64,000 bases of DNA from Gymnopus androsaceus JB14 (lineage: Eukaryota > Basidiomycota > Agaricomycetes > Agaricales > Omphalotaceae). Positions 58,872 to 64,000 of this stretch are shown here, in pieces. Positions within the stretch are counted from its first letter, which is position 1, and every line of letters begins with the position of its first letter. The stretch lies in assembly GCA_009733575.1 (NCBI GenBank), contig ML769447.1:1-64000 (forward strand), written 5' to 3'. The notes beneath the pieces were generated by a model. The model was not told the origin of the DNA, made no database searches, and saw only the letters and a program-made list of their open reading frames with translations. A program made the translations under genes and the position numbers.

Positions 58872-59277
58872 ATGCGTTTCACTCTCGCCTCCGCCATTTT
58901 CGTCGTCTTCGCTGCCATGCTCACCATCTTCACGGTGGAGGCAGCTGCCATTAACCGCCGCGAACCTCTTCCAGTTGCCTCGCCTTACGTCGAAGTGCGA
59001 GTGGATGCTGGCTCTGATGTAGGAAGTACATACGCGCGAAGGGCTCATGCCAGGGACTTTACAAGAGAAGCCAGAGACTTTTCAGCTGACACTGTTGTTG
59101 AAAGTCGATCTGAAGCTGGAGAGACCTATGCTCGAAGGGCTCACTGCCAGGGACTTTTCAAGAGAAGCCCGCGACTTTTCAGCTGACACCGTTGTTGAAA
59201 GTCGAGCTGAAGCTGGCAATGTAGACGGAAACCTAGTGAAGAGACTTCACGCGAGGGACTGGCGTTCGATTCACTGA
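58872..59277 (+). CDS. Candidate Kex2-processed repeat precursor (KEP type)
   Basis: Signal peptide MRFTLASAIFVVFAAMLTIF, cut near TVEAAA. The rest has dibasic sites INRR, TYARR and LVKR, each followed by a related peptide: AHARDFTREARDFSADTVVE, then a near-identical second copy, then LHARDWRSIH at the end. Units are about 96 bases (59034-59129, 59130-59225). One extra base near 59143-59145 (CACTGCC against CATGCC in unit 1) breaks the frame between units; the second half then continues in the other frame to 59277. Kex2-type repeat precursors release small secreted peptides, for example mating or signalling peptides. The activity here is unknown. If the shift is real the protein ends after unit 1. 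Confidence 0.65.
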
Positions 59278-59986
59278 GAGGTATTTATTGTACTGCATTT
59301 GTGTCTTCCAAACTGTCATCTCATTCTCATTTTGTTCTCAAATAGATTGAGGAACCACGACGTTGTGCAGATGAGGGATTATTTGAAGGAGGGAATGGGA
59401 AGGTTAAGGATTGTTCTATCGAATGAAATTTGTTGATCAAATTTTTCTGTATCAATCCCAATTATTGCTTGAAGAATATTGCCCTCACGGAGCCTAAGTT
59501 AAGAAGGGGTTGAGTTCCGAGTTCATGTCGGACATCTTTCTTTTCTTTCTGATCCTCACGCATCATAATTGCTGTCTTCTCAATCATTCAAGAATTCTGG
59601 TCATATGGATTGGGAAAGAGTTGGAATCGTGCTGGCAATCATATGTGGCAATCGACTTCTTTGGCAAAGCACACTCTCAGCCTCATGATCATCTGAAAGC
59701 TCAAAGTAAGGACCAAACTGGAAGCATCTCAACGCGTCCTTCGATCTGGTCTCAAATTCAGAACGCGAAAGCTGCGCGTCAAATTTAACGCTCATTGCTC
59801 GGCGCTTTGTCGGCGCTCAGCTCGTGTGAGCAGAGGCGCCCGAAACTCTTTCTCTTCTTTGCCGCCAACACCAACTTCATTCGATTCGTCCCTCTGTACC
59901 TCATGATGCACTTTCCTTTCATCTGGTGACCGGACGGGCCACCACCTCCGCTTTCTCCAAGACTTATAAGACGGTCAGCTCGCAGG
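59278..59986. other. Intergenic, no gene seen
   Basis: No recognisable coding frame; includes the promoter of the second carboxylesterase. Confidence 0.4.
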
Positions 59987-62147
59987 ATGTCGATCCGACA
60001 AATCAAAATGATTTTATCAGCTTTTTTGCTCTGTTATGCAGCCATTGTCTTCCAACGGTCCACTCCAGCATTTTCTGCGTCTTTACCTGGAGATATAGTA
60101 GACACTGGATACGCTAAATACCAGGGCAATCGTTCTTTCGAGAACACGGTTGCTTACCTTGGTATTCCTTATGCGGAACCTCCACTAGGAGAACAACGTT
60201 TTCGTGCACCAATACCTCTGAACACGACGCGTATCGAACAAGAGGCTGGAGGACAGGTTGTAAATGCAGCACAGTATCCCAACTTTTGTGTTCAAGGAAG
60301 CATCGGTGGTAAGTTTTCCTTCTGCTCACGGTACAACGAGAAATATGTATGCTTATTGCTCTTATAGAGGGTGACGCTGGAGGCGCTGGAACAGAAGACT
60401 GCCTTAAAGTGAACATTTATGCTCCTTATGGTGCAAAAAGTGGTGACAATCGTGCGTACCAGCCTTGTTGCTCATCCTCTGCTGTTGACCGTATAATAGT
60501 TCCTATCCTCGTCTACTTCCACGGTGGAGGTGAGTGGACATGGTTTACACACGAAAAAACGCAAACGATTCATTGCTACTTCCAGGCTATGTCTTCGGAA
60601 ACCCCGCCAACTGGCCATTCGATGGTTGGATCCATCAAAGTCCCAACGTCGTCGTCGTATCAGTATACTACAGACTCGACTCCTTCGGTTTCCTCAACAT
60701 TCCCGAATTTCAAGATAGTGCCAGTGGAGATTTCAACGCAGGATTCCTTGACCAGATCCAGGCTTTGAGATGGATCCAAGCCAACATCGCCTCTTTCGGG
60801 GGTAACCCTGCCCAGGTCACCATCAACGGCCAAAGTGCTGGCGGTGGCTCGGTTGAGCTTCATCTGGTTGCGAAAAATGACCAGAACTTATTCTCAGGAG
60901 CGATTGGGCAAAGTGTTTATCGTCCCCCGACACCGCTACCTGCACAACAACAGGTGGGTTAGATGTCCTTTCTTATCCACTTTTGCACGCTCAAATATGT
61001 TTCAGCCACTATTCGCGTTCTACGCAGAGGCCGCAGGGTGTGGGGATGGCTCTGTTACTGAACAACTTGCGTGTTTGAGGACAGCCAGTATCAGTGCTTT
61101 GGCGCGAGCTCAGGATGCGGCAGCAGAAAATGCTGAATTGTAAATATTCATTTCTGTCTGCTGATCTTCACTAATTAATGCCTCGAATTCACGCAGAGCG
61201 TACAATACTTTCCATCCAGTTGTCGATGGCACGATCATTACTGATTACCCCTCAAAATTAATCCTCGCAGGACAGTTTGCAAAGGTACCGCTTATTGTCG
61301 GGTACGCAGTTTCAATCCCAAACGATACATTACTGACATTCTTTGCAGTTCTACTTCCAACGAGACCGTAATCGGAGGGCCCAACATCACCGCAGCGCTA
61401 AAAACCGCTTATCCACAGCTCACTCCGACGGATCTGGAAGAGTTCGTGCAAGTACGTCTGTCCAAGCCGTTAGCTGATTCGCCAATTCACTCTGATATGA
61501 TAGGAATATCCTTTGAGCGAATTCGACTCGACTAGCCAACAGCTTCAAGTAGCAACAGGAGAATCTTCAGTGATCTGCCCAGTGTGTGCCTTTCCCCGCT
61601 GCCCGATGATAAATTTCTGATTCGCTCACAGCGTGAAATCATGGGAGGGGCGTTTGCAGACTTGACCAAGGCTTGGACATACAGATACAATCAGCCGAAT
61701 CCAACACAAGGAACCTCAGCTGTAGAGCACGCAGCCGAGAATTGGATGATGTTCAATGGCATCAACACAGGGTGAGTTCCTTGACGCAAATCTCAGCCTC
61801 CGAATCGCCTTTCATTTCATCTCTCCTTTCTGTCGCTCAGGTTCAATGGCAGCGGTGTATTCACTCCCATGACTCCGGTCGAAAAAGCTTTTGCAGCGGA
61901 GCTCATCGGGTACTGGCTCTCGTTCGTGCGCTCTGGTAACCCAAACACCTTCAAGTTGGATAGATCTCCTGTTTGGCCAGAGTATTTCACGACCGGTGCT
62001 GTCAATGACCTGAAGCAGCGTATTGTGCTTCAACAAGATCCGGACAACTCGACGACAGTTAGCGGGAACTTCCAGGAAATGGAGCCAGTGGTGGAAAGTG
62101 GGAGATGTGCTTTTGTGGCGAGCAAAGCTCAGGATGAACAGAATTGA
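59987..62147 (+). CDS. Secreted type-B carboxylesterase/lipase, second gene
   Basis: The ATG at 59987 (or 60008) opens a hydrophobic signal (MILSAFLLCYAAIVF). Conserved blocks follow in order: TVAYLGIPYAEPPLGEQRFR, TEDCLKVNIYAP, LPILVYFHGG joined by an intron to GYVFGNPANW (HGGGY oxyanion loop), VVVSVYYRLDSFGFL, NAGFLDQIQALRWIQANIA, FGGNPAQVTINGQSAGGGS with the nucleophile Ser, STSNETVIGG with the acidic residue, and a probable catalytic His in VEHAAENWMMF. About eight short introns; end at 62147. It should cleave carboxylic esters or lipids outside the cell. Distinct in sequence from the gene at 12843-15325 though of the same family. Confidence 0.9.
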
Positions 62148-62675
62148 AGGCTTCAATGTCGACAGGGTACTAGCACTACGTTTTCATAGCCTGTGGACCT
62201 GAATATCGATCTTATACTGAAATGCGATGCCTTGACAGTCAGAACGCGAGCGCTCATGCTTGAGAGAATGTATTTTTGACGTGGTGGGAATGTCCCTTCT
62301 CTTCTTCAAGTTGCCTTTCACTTTCATCTTTCAAATGTCCGTACCTATCTCTGATATTTGCTGTCTACTGTCTACGCGGTCTCGTCCACTGCAGTGAGTG
62401 CCTTTATGGCATGCAGAATGTTCCTTTTTGACCGTCAATCTGTCAGCAGTTGCGCTACTGGTCATCTCGGTCGCCCCGGATGTTCTTGTTCAACATCCGA
62501 CACTAGAAGGATGGAATTCAACGTCTAGGAACCAACACAACAGCCCCTTCACGTCCGGAGAGATAATATCGGATGCCGATAAGAAGCTTGAATGATGAGT
62601 CGTGGCCTTGCTTGACTTCAGTACATAAGTGAAGCTTTTCACGCCCGGTATCTCGCCTTTTCGCCCGCCCCCACC
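62148..62675. other. Intergenic, no gene seen
   Basis: Promoter of the SKN1/KRE6 gene. No coding feature. Confidence 0.4.
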
Positions 62676-64000
62676 ATGGCTGGATCCCTTAATGTCGATC
62701 CTTTCGCATCTCCCAGCGATCCTGTCCAACGGAATGCCTCCAACGAAGATATCCAAGTCATTCCACCCACGCCCGTCGTTCCTGGCGCGGCACCTCCCTT
62801 TCTTTCCAACGTTCGTGATAGCTCCAGCAATTCCGTCGCTTCCACCCTAGCAAACGCAACCGCCTATGCTGTTCGACGCGACTCTAATGTTCTTTTCGGT
62901 AACAACTCTCGACAGTCTTCGTTTATCGGCAGCTACCCCAGTTCGCCACGCAGCGCTCAATTCTCGATAGGCACCCCGAATGGAGCGCTATCCCCCTCGT
63001 CGTCTGCGTTGGCAATGCCGCAAGCTGCTAATGCTTTATCCACTGGCGTCGCCCCGACTCCGACTACAACCCGTACTGCACCTCGATTGCGTACTACCCT
63101 TCTTCCCTACCTTCTTCGGCCGTCTTCGATGACCTCGGAAGCTCCCGCCTCCGTGAAAGCACCAGACGGTTCGTTCGTCGAAAAACCCTGGACTCTAGGA
63201 CCTTCCGCTGCCGAACTAGCCAGTACGCCGTTCATCAAAAGGGTATTCACTCGAAAACGCATCTCTCGTGTCCTTCCTCACATTTTGGCCTTCATTGGAA
63301 TTGCATTGGGCGTTCTCCAATGCGTGCTCACGTATGTGAACGTAAACAAGACGATGGATCATTCAGCACTCTGTTTGGTGATGGAAGAGGACTTTAGCGG
63401 TGGCGAAGATGCGGTTTTTGGGGCCGGGGGAACGTTTTGGAGGGAAGTTAATATGGATGGATTTGGGTATGTGTGCCTGTCTTGTACTATCTGTAGCCGC
63501 TGCTAATTGGTTATAGGAACGGCGAATTCGAAATGACCACCGCGTCGTCTACAAACTCTTACATCAAGAACGGTATTTTGTATCTTGCGCCGACACTCAC
63601 GGAGGAGGAAATTGGCAGTAATGACGTGTTTGGTATGTATAACTGCTACCTCAAGGCTACTGTGTTTGATCGGTACACCCTCTAGGCGTGGATGGTGCTT
63701 ACATCTACAACATCACTGGATGTACCTTCAATGAGACTTCTCCAAACGGAGGCTTCATTCCGGATGGCAAGGGAGGCACGGTAGGCTTCATCTCCTTACT
63801 TCTCTTCGATGATTGCCTGATCACCTACTTATAGGTATTCGACTACGGAGGATATTATGCGGCCTGCTCTGCCACTGCCAATTCCACTTCGGGTTCGATC
63901 GTCAATCCAGTTCAAAGTGCGAGAATATCCACGATGATCAACGCACAGAGCGGTTCAGGCAATGCGAGTACGAGGTATGGGAGAGTGGAGATTAGAGCCA
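62676..64000 (+). CDS. KRE6: SKN1/KRE6 beta-glucan synthesis protein (partial)
   Basis: A long disordered Ser/Pro-rich cytoplasmic head (about 190 residues) is followed by one membrane helix (ILAFIGIALGVLQCVLTYVN), giving a type II membrane protein. The lumenal part starts the GH16-like domain: GTFWREVNMDGFG, an intron, NGEFEMTTASSTNSYIKNGI, YLAPTL, GAYIYNITGCTF, then CSATANSTSGSIVNPVQSAR and RYGRVEIRA, where the window ends. SKN1 and KRE6 act in the secretory pathway in beta-1,6-glucan formation for the cell wall. Introns so far are short and in phase. The catalytic Glu pair lies beyond the window. Confidence 0.85.

Noticed and set aside
1..64000. CRISPR arrays or bacterial operons
   Set aside because: No spaced direct repeats of that type; intron-rich eukaryotic genes throughout.

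Overview
The window looks like nuclear DNA of an Agaricomycete (mushroom-type basidiomycete). Genes are broken by many short introns, mostly about 45-65 bp with GT-AG ends. The families recognised are typical of that group: Agaricomycete F-box proteins, secreted DUF1996 and type-B carboxylesterases, a Gti1/Pac2 regulator, a SKN1/KRE6 cell-wall protein, and chromodomain Ty3/Gypsy relics. Reading frames were followed by eye across introns, so exon borders are proposals unless exact positions are given.

Layout. 1-4.3 kb: the acidic tail of a gene cut by the window edge, then two broken halves of Ty3/Gypsy elements facing away from each other, each with an LTR, around a CCATAGC hairpin. 4.9-9.1 kb: a small secreted protein, a HAD-terpene cyclase fusion of the drimane synthase (AstC) type, and an RQT4/TRIP4 zinc-finger protein. 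9.4-18 kb: a decayed aspartic protease, an F-box gene, a secreted carboxylesterase and a divergent MFS monocarboxylate-type transporter. 19.7-27 kb: a disrupted DUF1275 membrane protein, a second F-box gene and two conserved fungal genes of unknown function. 28.6-42 kb: a DUF1996 secreted protein and its decayed duplicate 11 kb downstream, a secreted protein made of repeated modules, an HSL-type hydrolase, and a 398 bp hAT-like MITE with perfect 8 bp target duplications. 42.6-45.2 kb: an Hsp20 gene with a heat-shock element, its dead tandem copy, and an HSBP1 homologue. 46.5-54.5 kb: an aldo-keto reductase with micro-exons, a third F-box gene and a Gti1/Pac2 regulator. 55-64 kb: a relic of TFIIH subunit TFB2, the proteasome chaperone NAS6, a candidate Kex2-processed repeat precursor, a second carboxylesterase, and the start of a SKN1/KRE6 protein that runs off the end.

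About a dozen otherwise well-conserved genes carry single-base frameshifts, nearly all in or beside short mononucleotide runs. That pattern fits uncorrected read errors at least as well as gene death, so these genes are listed as CDS with the shift noted. By contrast the Ty3 pieces, the DUF1996 copy, the Hsp20 copy, the aspartic protease and the TFB2 relic carry several independent lesions and are called pseudogenes.

How the genes fit together: the Hsp20/HSBP1 neighbourhood is the clearest functional grouping, since HSBP1 family members restrain the heat-shock factor that binds elements like the one upstream of Hsp20. The terpene cyclase, hydrolases and MFS transporter could be parts of a loose metabolic locus, but housekeeping genes lie between them and no P450 was seen.
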